A stretch of 64,000 bases of DNA. It comes from Rhodospirillales bacterium (lineage in GTDB: Bacteria; Pseudomonadota; Alphaproteobacteria; Rhodospirillales_A; JACZKS01). The translations under genes were made by a program, and so were the position numbers. The first letter of the stretch is position 1; each line of letters opens with the position of its first letter. Shown here one piece after another: positions 63,803 through 64,000 of the stretch. Below the pieces are notes generated by a model. That model saw only the letters and a program-made list of their open reading frames with translations. It was not told where the DNA came from and made no database searches. The stretch is taken from contig JABGRG010000002.1 in NCBI GenBank assembly GCA_018648445.1, forward strand, positions 15,462 through 79,461, given 5' to 3'.

Positions 63803-64000
63803 TGGTCGAGAACCGTGGCTGGCTATTAATACTGACCCATGTGGTCCTGATTTTGGGTGTGGGCATCCTCGCCTTTCCCATCTGGGTCGCTTTCGTCGCT
63901 TCGACGCACGAATTGGAAACGCTTCTGATCCCACCAACGCCATTGCTTCCGGGCACCGAATTCTTCGAGAATTATTACAAAGCGCTGACCCAGGGGGCCA
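63802..64000 (+). CDS. ugpE: sn-glycerol-3-phosphate ABC transporter, permease UgpE (cut by window end)
   Basis: The first 66 codons are present. A first membrane helix (WLLILTHVVLILGVGILAF) is followed by 'PIWVAFVASTHELETLL' and the start of the periplasmic region, matching UgpE. It overlaps ugpA by one base. The ATPase gene ugpC is expected beyond the edge. Confidence 0.9.
   Translation, partial: MVENRGWLLILTHVVLILGVGILAFPIWVAFVASTHELETLLIPPTPLLPGTEFFENYYKALTQGA

Overview
The window reads as chromosome from a metabolically versatile alphaproteobacterium, most likely Rhodospirillales-like and probably aquatic. GC is high and codon use is GC3-rich. Gene families and gene order (TRAP transporters, GlpR/GlpD/Ugp cluster, clade II nos cluster, RTX serralysin, HD-GYP and hybrid-kinase signalling) fit that group. 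This is inference from gene content; no rRNA or tRNA gene is present.

Layout. 1-99: end of an unknown gene made of VGRQS pentapeptide repeats. 193-1794: release factor 3 (-). 1881-6136: ferric-iron-type ABC importer (permease, binding protein, ATPase). 6381-10197: tail-anchored pseudokinase, small membrane partner and a cytosine-deaminase-like amidohydrolase. 10210-12284 (-): CxxxC-rich secreted protein, Crp/Fnr regulator, bile-acid:Na+ symporter family protein. 12347-23781: complete clade II (Sec-type) nitrous oxide reductase cluster, nosZ, two dihaem cytochromes c, nosB, D, G, H, F, L, Y, ending in a menA-like prenyltransferase. It is preceded by a Crp/Fnr box placed exactly for class II activation. 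23778-25938: TlpA-like thioredoxin, COQ10/RatA-like protein, a DUF2946-like protein and a SCO1 copper chaperone. 25931-34234: two complete TRAP transporters around pxpA and an OsmC gene, with pxpB attached to the first; pxpC is not in the window.

34809-41129 is a signalling locus: a REC-HD-GYP protein, a periplasmic-binding lipoprotein, and an overlapping large hybrid histidine kinase. 41350-47924 is a very large serralysin/RTX protein split by an apparent one-base frameshift, followed by a small secreted protein and a lipoprotein with three copies of a four-cysteine domain. 49624-52617 holds a two-domain glycosyltransferase fusion and a divergent coiled-coil protein.

52641 to the end is a glycerol / glycerol-3-phosphate regulon. 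It has two GlpR-type repressors, UgpQ, GlpD, a three-gene GlpABC-like module ending in DUF1667, GlpK, and UgpB-UgpA-(UgpE, cut by the window edge). Shared GTTTTCG-type sites lie between glpD and the trio and between glpR and glpK. A different tandem repeat sits between the first repressor and ugpQ. Several binding-protein/permease junctions carry strong hairpins. The most notable points are the pseudokinase module, menA inside the nos cluster, the NosZ promoter architecture, the GlpABC-like module, the binding-lipoprotein/kinase pair and the frameshifted RTX protease.
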